Below the pieces are notes generated by a model. The model was not told the DNA's origin. It worked only from the letters and a program-made list of their open reading frames with translations, and did no database searches. Below, one piece after another: positions 16,895-25,377 of a DNA stretch of 64,000 nucleotides. Within the stretch, counting starts at the first letter, position 1, and each line of letters begins with the position of its first letter. The translations under genes were made by a program, and so were the position numbers. Origin of the DNA: an uncultured Oscillospiraceae bacterium. GTDB lineage: Bacteria; Bacillota; Clostridia; Oscillospirales; Ruminococcaceae. The stretch is taken from the NCBI GenBank assembly GCA_934481385.1, contig CAKSPD010000004.1:1-64000 (forward strand), written 5' to 3'.

Positions 16895-18286
16895 ATGGCA
16901 AAAACTTTATTCAATACAAGTGAAAAATCAAATTTTATACTTAATCTTACTGCTGAAAAGTATTCAAAAACTGCCTCATTGTCTTTGATACTTCCCTTTA
17001 TATTAATACCGCTTGCAACAATTCCATGTGAATTTGATATTGAAAAAATATCATATCCGATTATTTCGGGAGCATTGGCTGTATGCGGTGTTTTCAGTAT
17101 GATAATGGCTGTTATAGCTTTTATAAAGGGATATGTTGATAAAAAAAAGCTGATACCTGTTATATCATTCGGGGCAATGCTTTTATGGGGTGTTGTTGCA
17201 CTTTTAAATTCATATGACAAGAATGTGTCATTCTATGGATTTGACGGCAGAGGAGAGGGACTCCTTGCAATTATATTTTATTTCTGTTTTTTTGTTACTG
17301 CTTCATCAATATCTGCCGATAAATTCAGGATAAGAATTTTTGATGCTGTGATTTTTATGGGTATTGTCAATTCACTCTGGGCAATTCCTCAGATTTTTGT
17401 TGATTCAATGCCGAGTAAGTATGATTATATAGTTTCCGCAGGTGATGTACATGCATGTTCAGGACTTTCGCAGAGTCCGCTGTTTCTTGCAATGGTTTTA
17501 AGCCTTGCACTTGTTTCAGCACTTGTCGGAAGCATACTTCTTGAAGGCAGAAAAAGAAAGATAATTTATACTGTATCCGCTGTGCTGTTTTCATTTGTGA
17601 TGATATTTACATATTCGCTTATTTCACTCGTTGGTATTTTTATTGCTGTTATTGCTGTAACAGTGACAGTATTTATAAAAAAATCAGGAAAAATAAATCT
17701 TTTGAAACCTGTTGCTGTAATCGTATCTGCAATATGCGGAATACTTCTTGTAAATTCCGGTGCAGTCTGCGAAAACTCAAGCTATTCACTGCATGACGGT
17801 GCATTGATGTGGTTCGATTCATTTAACAGAATCGGTTCAAGCGGAAATTTCAATGTAAAGGATTTTGATGTTGAAAATACTGCTGAAGTATATTCATATC
17901 TCAATTCAAAAACTCTTGATATAATAAAAAAATATCCGCTTGTGGGAACAGGTGAGGAAAATCTTGTATATCCACAGCTCCATTCAAGTTATGAAGTTTT
18001 TGAAAATTCAGGAACTTTTGACAAGAATTACAATGAATATTTGTATGTGACCGCTACGAGAGGTATTCCGTCACTTATTTTCTTTGTTGCCATACTTTGT
18101 TCTGTTTTATATATCGGATTCAGAAAAATCAGAGCAGATAAAAATGATGTATGCACATATATTTCAATGTGGCTTTTCCTCTGCGGTGTGATTATATTTT
18201 TTATCGGTGCAGGAAATATTACGTTTTCTCCTCTTTTCTGGATTTTTTCAGGATTGCTTATAAGCGGAAATCCTGAAAAAGTATAA
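16895..18286 (+). CDS. O-antigen-ligase-family polymerase-like membrane protein
   Basis: 463 residues with about ten hydrophobic segments and one large extracytoplasmic loop (about residues 290-375). The loop ends in YNEYLYVTATRGIPSL, which follows the conserved Wzy_C pattern. FDGRGEGLL early in the chain is also typical. Such proteins join lipid-linked glycan units outside the membrane; in a Gram-positive the product would be a surface polysaccharide or glycoprotein glycan. ATG 16895 follows CGGAGG; an earlier in-frame ATG at 16862 lies inside the terminator stem. Confidence 0.75.
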   Translation: MAKTLFNTSEKSNFILNLTAEKYSKTASLSLILPFILIPLATIPCEFDIEKISYPIISGALAVCGVFSMIMAVIAFIKGYVDKKKLIPVISFGAMLLWGVVALLNSYDKNVSFYGFDGRGEGLLAIIFYFCFFVTASSISADKFRIRIFDAVIFMGIVNSLWAIPQIFVDSMPSKYDYIVSAGDVHACSGLSQSPLFLAMVLSLALVSALVGSILLEGRKRKIIYTVSAVLFSFVMIFTYSLISLVGIFIAVIAVTVTVFIKKSGKINLLKPVAVIVSAICGILLVNSGAVCENSSYSLHDGALMWFDSFNRIGSSGNFNVKDFDVENTAEVYSYLNSKTLDIIKKYPLVGTGEENLVYPQLHSSYEVFENSGTFDKNYNEYLYVTATRGIPSLIFFVAILCSVLYIGFRKIRADKNDVCTYISMWLFLCGVIIFFIGAGNITFSPLFWIFSGLLISGNPEKV

Positions 18287-18338
18287 TAATTTGTCACTAT
18301 TTGCTTTTAAAAATTTTGTGAATTTTTTTCAAAAACAC

Positions 18339-18588
<250 letters not shown>

Positions 18589-18611
18589 TTGTCAGTCAAA
18601 ATTTTTTTGAC

Positions 18612-18649
18612 AGCGGTATTCCATTTATAAAAGGGATACCGCTTTTTTT
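18612..18649 (+). terminator. Terminator of the ferredoxin gene
   Basis: AGCGGTATTCC pairs with GGGATACCGCT (11 bp, one wobble), followed by seven T. Confidence 0.9.
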
Positions 18650-18679
18650 GGATAAAAATAAATTTGTCTGAATTTATAC

Positions 18680-18708
18680 TTGATTTTTTGAAGTTTTTGT
18701 GATATAAT
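18680..18708 (+). promoter_or_regulatory. Promoter of the DUF4352 lipoprotein
   Basis: TTGATT (18680-18685), 17-base spacer, TATAAT (18703-18708). Confidence 0.85.
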
Positions 18709-18756
18709 TCTAATTAAGTGCTTTTGTCACTTCTGATTATTTAGGAGGATTCTTTT

Positions 18757-19338
18757 ATGAATAAATTAAAAACAACTGCTTTAATGCTCATGACTCTTGT
18801 ATCTGCTGTTCCGTTTTTAACAGGCTGTCAGTCAGATACTGTAAGTTCTTCAGTAAGCGTGTCATATGTGGAAAATGAAAATATAGGTAAAAACAAGCAT
18901 GAGGCTGATTTGGGTGCATCAGTTACAGTAGATACAACAACTTTTACTGTTCATAATGTTATTGATGTCAACAAAACTTCCGATGACGGCGGAAAATATA
19001 TCTATGTCAAGTATACAATCAAGAACAGTTCCGACAAGAATTTCAAGGTTGATAACCTCAACAATTTCTATATCAGCATAGACGGCAAGAATTATAACAA
19101 TGATGTCCGTGCAAACCTTTATGCAAAACAGTCTATAAAGGATTATGTTGAGCTTGATTCTGTTCCTGCCGGTGAAGAAGTTACTAACTATGTCGGATTT
19201 ATCGTTCCTGAAAATACCAAGTCCGTTACATGCGGATATTATGTAACATCAGGTGAAAAGACAGACAAACAGGATACAATTATCTGTGAAGTTGCGTCAT
19301 CTGAATGGATTCAGCCTCCCGCAGATATGCTTAAATAA
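18757..19338 (+). CDS. DUF4352 lipoprotein
   Basis: 193 residues with a lipobox LTGC near residue 23. After a short Ser-rich spacer comes an immunoglobulin-like beta domain of the DUF4352 type, with a YIYVKYTIKNSS segment and a VPAGEEVTNYVGF segment. The family is common on Gram-positive surfaces and has no agreed function. AGGAGG precedes the ATG. The flippase gene on the other strand ends two bases away, and I see no clear terminator between them. Confidence 0.78.
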   Translation: MNKLKTTALMLMTLVSAVPFLTGCQSDTVSSSVSVSYVENENIGKNKHEADLGASVTVDTTTFTVHNVIDVNKTSDDGGKYIYVKYTIKNSSDKNFKVDNLNNFYISIDGKNYNNDVRANLYAKQSIKDYVELDSVPAGEEVTNYVGFIVPENTKSVTCGYYVTSGEKTDKQDTIICEVASSEWIQPPADMLK

Positions 19339-19340
19339 GT

Positions 19341-20921
19341 TTATCTGAGTTTCTTTACAAGCGAAAGTATTCCTATATATACGACAGCTCCGGTTGCTGT
19401 GCTTATAAAAAGACTCTGATTACTGCTGATATACGGTGAAAGCTGTGTATCAGCAATCCAAGCCGATGCTCCGCAGAATACTGATGAATAAAGAATCGGA
19501 ATGAATTTTGAAAAGTGAAGTTTTATCTGTGTTTCTTTAAGATATACTCCGACTGATGCAAAAAGAATGACGGCATAGCTTATTGTTGTGGAAAGTGATG
19601 CTCCGTTTATACTCATAACAGGTATTAAAATAAGATTTCCGCCGAGCTTTACGAGAGTTCCGACAATCATTATTTTAAGCGGTACGGACGGTTTTCCTAT
19701 TGCCTGCAACATACTGAATACGGGAAATGATATACATAAAAATATCATTCCCGGCATAAGATACTGCAAAGGAATTACGCTTGCAGAAACTTCATCAGGC
19801 TGACCGGAATATAAAAACATCAGGATTTTTTCTGAAAGTATTCCCATTCCTATGGCTGACGGTGCAGATATAAAAAGAGATGCAAGCATTGCCTGATGTG
19901 TGCTTTTTTCAAGAGTCTTTCTGTCTTTGCTCTCCCAAGCCTCTGTTACAGACGGCAGAACTCCTTTTCCGAGCATATTTGTTACGGACGGGACAAGATT
20001 AAAAACAGTAAGCGTCAGACCTGCAAACGAACCATAAAGAAAATGCGGTATTTCTTCAGCTGATATATTTGAAAAAGTTCTGTATTTTTCGGGATTTCTG
20101 CCGATTATAGACGTTATAGTTCCGAGGTCAATAAGAGATGTGAGATTTGTTACAACTGCACTTATTCCGACAGGAAGTGCCGTAAGCATAAGTGTTTTTG
20201 CAATTTTTTTCCCTGATACTATTGTTTTGTCGGCTGATATTCTTTTTTCTTTCCGGCAGAATATTTTCATAACAGGAAAGAAAAGCAATGAACCGACTGA
20301 TGAAAGCGTTACCCCGAGTATGCCTGCCGCTGCGGAAATACTTCTTATATCAGTTCCGGCAGGAAAATATTCAAGAACCTTTTCACTGTTGTTTACAACA
20401 TAACTGCACATCAGAAGTCCGCATGTCATTTTTACTATGCCTTCTGCAAGCTGTGAAAAGGCTGTCGGATACATGTTGCTTAATCCTTCATAATATCCGC
20501 GTTCTACGGCTGTTATACAACCAAAAAAAACTGACGGTGCTATAAGCTTTACTGCAAGTTCAGCTTCGGGACACTCTCCTATGTAAATGCAGAAAGGTTT
20601 TGCAATAAGATATATTATAAGGCTTCCGGCAAGTCCTGTGGCTGAAAATATCAGAATTGCAGTTTTTCTGACTTTTCTTGCATTGTCATACATTCCGAAA
20701 ACTGCACTCTGTGCTGTAAGATGTGCAACGGCTGTTGAAAGTCCTGTGACGCTTAATGCATATACCGGCAGAAATATACTGTATGCACAGCTGAAATAGC
20801 TCATTCCCACTCCGCCAAGAATATTTGTAAGAGGTATTTTAAATACTGCTCCGAGAAATTTTGATATTATTGCGGAAATCATCAGTATAATGGAACTTTT
20901 TATAAAATCCTGCTTTTTCAA
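19341..20921 (-). CDS. SpoVB-type polysaccharide flippase (MOP superfamily)
   Basis: 526 residues with 13-14 hydrophobic segments. The N-terminus MISAIISKFLGAVFKIPLTN and the segment ERGYYEGLSNMYPTA are typical of SpoVB/YabM transporters that flip lipid-linked saccharides. It starts with TTG (20921), preceded by AAAGGTGG. In Bacillus a related gene (yabM) sits next to mazG, hup and rqcP-like genes, and those homologues lie 3 kb away here on the other strand. With the polymerase at 16.9 kb it could form a surface-glycan route. A sporulation role cannot be inferred. Confidence 0.8.
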   Translation of the reverse strand: MKKQDFIKSSIILMISAIISKFLGAVFKIPLTNILGGVGMSYFSCAYSIFLPVYALSVTGLSTAVAHLTAQSAVFGMYDNARKVRKTAILIFSATGLAGSLIIYLIAKPFCIYIGECPEAELAVKLIAPSVFFGCITAVERGYYEGLSNMYPTAFSQLAEGIVKMTCGLLMCSYVVNNSEKVLEYFPAGTDIRSISAAAGILGVTLSSVGSLLFFPVMKIFCRKEKRISADKTIVSGKKIAKTLMLTALPVGISAVVTNLTSLIDLGTITSIIGRNPEKYRTFSNISAEEIPHFLYGSFAGLTLTVFNLVPSVTNMLGKGVLPSVTEAWESKDRKTLEKSTHQAMLASLFISAPSAIGMGILSEKILMFLYSGQPDEVSASVIPLQYLMPGMIFLCISFPVFSMLQAIGKPSVPLKIMIVGTLVKLGGNLILIPVMSINGASLSTTISYAVILFASVGVYLKETQIKLHFSKFIPILYSSVFCGASAWIADTQLSPYISSNQSLFISTATGAVVYIGILSLVKKLR

Positions 20922-20963
20922 GGCAACGCCACCTTTCTGAATTTCTGTTTATAAAAATATATG

Positions 20964-20992
20964 TTGCCTGTCAGGGAAATATGTGCTATAAT
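20964..20992 (+). promoter_or_regulatory. Promoter of the aminotransferase gene
   Basis: TTGCCT (20964-20969), 17-base spacer, TATAAT (20987-20992). Confidence 0.75.
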
Positions 20993-21037
20993 TAAAGTTA
21001 CGAAATATCAAATATCTTATGAAAGGCTTGATTTATT

Positions 21038-22231
21038 ATGGAATATATTTTTTCAGATAAAGTATCAACTCTTAAAGCATCTGCGATAAGAGAAATTCTG
21101 AAATTCACATCAGACCCCGAAGTTATTTCACTTGCTGCGGGAAATCCTGCTCCGGAGGCTTTTCCGTCTGAAAAGATTGCTGAAATTTCTGCTGACCTTC
21201 TTAAAAACGACCCTATACTTGCTTTGCAATACAGTCTTACAGAGGGTTATACTCCTCTCAGAGATGAACTGAAAAAAAATCTTCAGGCTGACAACTGCTT
21301 TAATTCTGATATTGATGACCTTGTTATAACATCAGGTGCTCAGCAGGCTAATGAACTTGCATGTAAGGTTCTTCTCAATGAAGGTGATACAATTATATGC
21401 GAATCTCCAAGCTTTATAGGTTCTCTCAATGCTTTCAGGTCTTACAATGTAAACCTTGTCGGCGTTGAACTTCAGAATGACGGCATAAACCTTGAAAAGC
21501 TCGAACAGGCTGTGAAATCAAATAAAAATGTCAAGATACTCTATCTTATTCCGAATTTTCAGAATCCGACAGGTCTTACAATGTCATGGGAAAAGCGTAA
21601 GGCTGTATACGAAATGGCAAAGAAATATAATTTCGTAATCCTTGAAGATAATCCATACGGAGATTTGAGATTTGAGGGAGAGGAAATCCCCTCTATAAAA
21701 ACTCTTGATACTGACGGCAGAGTTATATATTCACGAACATTTTCTAAAATTCTTTCCCCCGGATTCAGAACAGGCTATGTTTCTGCTCCTAAGGAAATTA
21801 TTCAGAAAATTATCGTATGCAAGCAGGTTTCTGATGTTCATTCAAATATATGGGCTCAGGTTATCTGCCACAGATTTATTACTCAGGTTGATATGAAAAA
21901 GCATTTTGAAACACTCCGTTCAATTTACAGAAAGAAATGCGGTCTTATGATTTCAAAAATTGAAGAATGTTTCTCCGATAAAGTAAGCTTTACAAGACCG
22001 CAGGGAGGTTTGTTTATTTGGTGTACACTTCCTGAAAATGCTGATATGCCTGCTTTCTGTAAAAAGGCTGTATCAGAATATAAGGTTGCTGTTGTACCGG
22101 GAAATGCTTTTACAATTAATGAAAGCGACCCGACATCTTCTTTCCGTCTTAACTTCTCAACCCCGACTGATGAACAGCTCGTAAAGGGTACTGAAATTCT
22201 CGGAAAAATGACAAGGGAAATGTTTAAATAA
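21038..22231 (+). CDS. PLP-dependent class I/II aminotransferase (2-aminoadipate/MocR-core type)
   Basis: 397 residues. The PLP lysine is in YSRTFSKILSPGFRTGYV near residue 235. LIPNFQNPTGLTM and ILEDNPYGDLRF are the usual cofactor-contact segments. The sequence resembles the catalytic half of MocR proteins and LysN-type aminotransferases but lacks an N-terminal DNA-binding domain. Substrates may be aromatic, branched-chain or aminoadipate 2-oxoacids; a link to the aryl-pyruvate enzyme at 39-42 kb is possible but not shown. Confidence 0.85.
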   Translation: MEYIFSDKVSTLKASAIREILKFTSDPEVISLAAGNPAPEAFPSEKIAEISADLLKNDPILALQYSLTEGYTPLRDELKKNLQADNCFNSDIDDLVITSGAQQANELACKVLLNEGDTIICESPSFIGSLNAFRSYNVNLVGVELQNDGINLEKLEQAVKSNKNVKILYLIPNFQNPTGLTMSWEKRKAVYEMAKKYNFVILEDNPYGDLRFEGEEIPSIKTLDTDGRVIYSRTFSKILSPGFRTGYVSAPKEIIQKIIVCKQVSDVHSNIWAQVICHRFITQVDMKKHFETLRSIYRKKCGLMISKIEECFSDKVSFTRPQGGLFIWCTLPENADMPAFCKKAVSEYKVAVVPGNAFTINESDPTSSFRLNFSTPTDEQLVKGTEILGKMTREMFK

Positions 22232-22257
22232 ATTTTTTATGAAAGGAATTTTTTATT

Positions 22258-22779
22258 ATGCCAAGACGTTCACCGCTGGACAGATACAGCGTTACTCAGA
22301 ATTATCTTATGACAAGAGGTCAGGCTCTGACCTTTCCGTCAAAATATTTTAAAATCAAGCTTAAACCAAATGAAGTATACGGAGTAATTGTTGATATGCC
22401 TATGGGAAATTCAATACTTACTACTATGGTATCATTCCTCAATGGTGCTACAAACCTTTATTTCAATATGGGCGGAGAATATTCAGGAGCTTCACAGAGA
22501 TATGTCAATCTCGTTCAGGCTACACGCACACTCGTTCTTTATGCAAATAATCTTCTCCCACAGTGTGAAAAGGTAAAGGCTTTTGACCTCCCGACAGGAA
22601 ACAATCACTTTATATATCTTCTGACAAATAACGGTGTTTATAAAACTCAGCTCCACCCTGCTACAATCGGTCAGGAATCTCCTGAAAAAAGAGGCGTTTT
22701 CAATCTTTATCAGAAAGTTCTCACAGAAGTAAGAACCTGTCAGCTTAAAGACCAGCAGGCAAAGGCAAATAATAAGTAA
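22258..22779 (+). CDS. Conserved-looking protein of unknown function
   Basis: 173 residues that I do not recognise. It has no signal peptide or transmembrane segment. The N-terminus MPRRSPLDRYSVTQNYL is basic. A glycine/asparagine-rich middle (LNGATNLYFNMGGEYSG) and a hydrophobic NHFIYLLTNNGVYKTQL segment suggest a compact cytoplasmic alpha/beta protein. GAAAGGA precedes the ATG. It sits 26 bases after the aminotransferase and 18 before trpS, so all three are likely cotranscribed. Confidence 0.75.
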   Translation: MPRRSPLDRYSVTQNYLMTRGQALTFPSKYFKIKLKPNEVYGVIVDMPMGNSILTTMVSFLNGATNLYFNMGGEYSGASQRYVNLVQATRTLVLYANNLLPQCEKVKAFDLPTGNNHFIYLLTNNGVYKTQLHPATIGQESPEKRGVFNLYQKVLTEVRTCQLKDQQAKANNK

Positions 22780-22797
22780 TTTTTTCAGGTGATTTAT

Positions 22798-23796
22798 ATG
22801 GAAGATAAAAAAGTAATTTTCAGCGGTATTCAGCCCACAGGTACATTTACTCTCGGTAACTATATAGGTGCTGTCCGTAACTGGAAACCGCTTCAGGACG
22901 AATATAACTGCATATACTGCGTTGTAAATATGCATGCCATTACAGTAAGGCAGGAGCCGGCAAAACTCCGCAAAAATACTCTTGATGCTTATGCACTTCT
23001 TATGGCATGCGGTATAGACCCTGAAAAATCTATATTCTTTATTCAGAGTCATGTTAAAACTCATGCAGAATTAAGCTGGGTTCTGAGCTGTTCAACACAG
23101 TTCGGAGAACTTTCAAGAATGACACAGTTCAAGGATAAAAGCAAGCGTCACCCTGATGATATAAATGCAGGTCTGTTTACATATCCTGTTCTTATGGCTG
23201 CTGATATTCTTGCTTATAATGCTGATTTAGTGCCTGTTGGTATTGACCAGAAACAGCATCTTGAACTTGCAAGAAATGTTGCTCAGAGATTCAATCAGCG
23301 TTATGGTGAACTCTTTAAAATTCCGGAAGCTTATATTCCGGAAGTCGGTGCTAAGGTTATGTCACTTCAGGAACCTACAAAGAAAATGTCAAAGTCGGAC
23401 GAAAATCCTAATGCATGTATTCTTATTCTTGATGACAAGGATACTATCATAAGAAAATTTAAACGTGCTGTTACTGACAGTGAATCAGAAATATGCTATC
23501 GTGAGGGCAAGGACGGAATAAATAATCTTATGACTATCTATTCAAGCGTTACGGGAAAGAACTTTGATGAAATTACATCAGAATTTTCCGGAAAAGGATA
23601 CGGCGATTTCAAGGTTGCTGTCGGTGAGGCTGTTGCTGACCACCTTGCACCTATAAGAGAAAAGTTTGCACAGTTCAGTGCTGATAAGGATTACCTTAAA
23701 AAATGCTATACTGAAGGTGCTGAAAAAGCTCTCAGATATTCTCAGAGAATCGTTTCAAAAGCTTACAGAAAAGTCGGCTTTGTGGATATAAAGTAA
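22798..23796 (+). CDS. trpS: Tryptophanyl-tRNA synthetase
   Basis: Class I synthetase that charges tRNA-Trp. In its 332 residues the HIGH-equivalent is TLGNYIGA, and KKMSKSD is the KMSKS loop. FSGIQPTGTFTLGN at the N-terminus is diagnostic. ATG 22798 is preferred to the in-frame GTG at 22789, which lies within the CAGGTGA ribosome-binding site. No T-box leader is visible: the gap to the preceding gene is only 18 bases. Confidence 0.95.
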   Translation: MEDKKVIFSGIQPTGTFTLGNYIGAVRNWKPLQDEYNCIYCVVNMHAITVRQEPAKLRKNTLDAYALLMACGIDPEKSIFFIQSHVKTHAELSWVLSCSTQFGELSRMTQFKDKSKRHPDDINAGLFTYPVLMAADILAYNADLVPVGIDQKQHLELARNVAQRFNQRYGELFKIPEAYIPEVGAKVMSLQEPTKKMSKSDENPNACILILDDKDTIIRKFKRAVTDSESEICYREGKDGINNLMTIYSSVTGKNFDEITSEFSGKGYGDFKVAVGEAVADHLAPIREKFAQFSADKDYLKKCYTEGAEKALRYSQRIVSKAYRKVGFVDIK

Positions 23797-23949
23797 GCTG
23801 AAATAGGTTATTTTTTACAAAACATTTCAGAAAAAATATATTTATTTTGCTTATTTACCAAACTTAAAAAAATATGTTGCATTTTATACGGTTTTGAGTT
23901 ATTATAATAAAAGTAACACTGTTAAATGCAATTCGGAGGCTTCGGTTTT

Positions 23950-24750
23950 ATGGTTGATTTTATTCAGAAGGATAATTATAATATAGATGACCTTATCAGA
24001 ATAGTTTCGCTTTTAAGAAGCGAAAACGGTTGCCCGTGGGATAAGGAACAAACTCATAAATCACTTAAAAGCGATTTCATTGAGGAGGTCTGCGAAGCTG
24101 TTGAAGCTATTGACCTCGAAGATTCATCACTCCTAAGAGAAGAACTCGGCGATGTTCTTTTACAGGTTGTTTTCCATACTTCAATCGAAACTGATGCCGG
24201 AAATTTCAATTTTGATGATGTGTGTGATGAGGTTTCAAAAAAGCTTATAGTCCGTCACCCCCATGTTTTTGGAGATACTGTTGTCAATAATACTGACGAT
24301 GTTCTTAAAAACTGGGACAAAATCAAAAAAGAAACAAAAGGTCAGGAAACTTATACAGATACCCTTAAAAGCGTTGCAAAATCACTGCCGGCTCTTATGA
24401 GAGCCCAGAAAATTGGCAAAAGAGCTATGCGTGCAGGTTTTGACTATTCTTCCGCTGAAGACGCTTTCAGGGCTTTGGAATCTGAAAAAACTGAACTCGG
24501 TGAGGCGGTTTTATCAGGAAATTCCGAAAATATCTTTGAGGAGTTCGGTGACCTGCTTTTCTCATGTGTTAATCTTGCCCGCCATTTAGGAATAGATGCT
24601 GAACAGGCACTCACTCAGGCTTCTGATAAATTCATCAGAAGATTTGAAAAAGCAGAGGAATTTATAAATTATGATTCCTTTGATATGAAAGAGCTTGAGC
24701 CTGAAAAGCTCGATGAATACTGGAAAAGGGCTAAAAAATTTTATAAATAA
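23950..24750 (+). CDS. mazG: Nucleoside triphosphate pyrophosphohydrolase
   Basis: 266 residues with two tandem MazG domains. The first contains GCPWDKEQTHKSL and the acidic helix motif EEVCEAVEAIDL followed by EELGDVLLQVVFH. The second repeats EKTELGEAVL and EEFGDLLFSCVN. It hydrolyses NTPs and dNTPs to monophosphates as housecleaning. The start is ATG 23950, after CGGAGG. Its neighbours hup and rqcP match the Bacillus yab region, where the MazG homologue is YabN. Confidence 0.93.
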   Translation: MVDFIQKDNYNIDDLIRIVSLLRSENGCPWDKEQTHKSLKSDFIEEVCEAVEAIDLEDSSLLREELGDVLLQVVFHTSIETDAGNFNFDDVCDEVSKKLIVRHPHVFGDTVVNNTDDVLKNWDKIKKETKGQETYTDTLKSVAKSLPALMRAQKIGKRAMRAGFDYSSAEDAFRALESEKTELGEAVLSGNSENIFEEFGDLLFSCVNLARHLGIDAEQALTQASDKFIRRFEKAEEFINYDSFDMKELEPEKLDEYWKRAKKFYK

Positions 24751-24769
24751 TTTTGGAGGTATTTTTTCA

Positions 24770-25045
24770 ATGAAAAAGTCAGAACTTGTTAGTGTTATTG
24801 CCGAAAAGGGCAATTGGAAGAAAAAAGATGCTGATATCGCTCTCAACATTGTACTCGATTCTATCGCAGAAGCTCTCCAGAGTGGTGAAAAGGTTTCTAT
24901 TACCGGTTTCGGTACTTTTCAGGTTAAGGAAAGAGGAGAAAAGAAGTGCATAAATCCTCGTACAAAGCAGGAAACAATCTGTCCCGCAAGTAAAGCTCCT
25001 GTTTTCAAGGCTGGAAAAACTCTCAAGGAAGTTGTTAATAAGTAA
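24770..25045 (+). CDS. hup: HU-family nucleoid protein
   Basis: 91 residues. MKKSELVSVIAEKG, the GFGTFQVKERGEKKCINPRT arm and the KTLKEVVNK C-terminus are all typical of HU, a dimeric DNA-bending protein. TTGGAGG precedes ATG 24770, and the gene starts 20 bases after mazG. A strong terminator follows. Confidence 0.95.
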   Translation: MKKSELVSVIAEKGNWKKKDADIALNIVLDSIAEALQSGEKVSITGFGTFQVKERGEKKCINPRTKQETICPASKAPVFKAGKTLKEVVNK

Positions 25046-25061
25046 TCTGTTTCTGAATAAG

Positions 25062-25090
25062 ACGGGAAAGTTTTTGCTTTCCCGTTTTTT
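25062..25090 (+). terminator. Terminator after hup
   Basis: ACGGGAAAG and CTTTCCCGT pair around TTTTTG, followed by TTTTT. It lies before rqcP, so rqcP may depend on read-through or on an unseen promoter. Confidence 0.88.
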
Positions 25091-25125
25091 ACGGTGAATT
25101 TTTTACGAAAGGTGGTATAAATATA

Positions 25126-25368
25126 ATGCGTCTGGATAAGTATCTTAAAGTAACCAGACTTATAAAGCGTCGGACTGTCGCAAATGAAGCCTGTGATGCC
25201 GGAAAAATTACAGTAAACGGCAAAATTGCCCGAGCCTCCTATGATGTCAGGGAAAATGATATAATAGAAATTATTATGGGAAACAAGCCTGTCAAAGTAA
25301 AAGTTCTTAAAGTTTCGGAGTATGCGACAAAGGAAAATGCTTCTGATAATTATATTGTGATTGAGTAG
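25126..25368 (+). CDS. rqcP: S4-domain RNA-binding protein RqcP
   Basis: 80 residues that are one S4 domain: MRLDKYLKVTRLIKRRTVAN, then AGKITVNGKIA. RqcP/YabO works with RqcH in ribosome-associated quality control, where it helps add C-terminal alanine tails to stalled peptides on the 50S subunit. Size and gene order (mazG-hup-rqcP) fit. GAAAGGTGG precedes the ATG. The next gene starts nine bases after the stop. Confidence 0.88.
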   Translation: MRLDKYLKVTRLIKRRTVANEACDAGKITVNGKIARASYDVRENDIIEIIMGNKPVKVKVLKVSEYATKENASDNYIVIE

Positions 25369-25377
25369 GAACATTTT

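Noticed and set aside
22780..22797. T-box leader for trpS
   Set aside because: The gap is only 18 bases and the gene appears to be cotranscribed with the preceding one.
23797..23949. Terminator and promoter between trpS and mazG
   Set aside because: CTGAAAT/ATTTCAG has a 19-base loop and no T-tract, and the TTGCAT-TATAAT pair has a 20-base spacer; neither is convincing.
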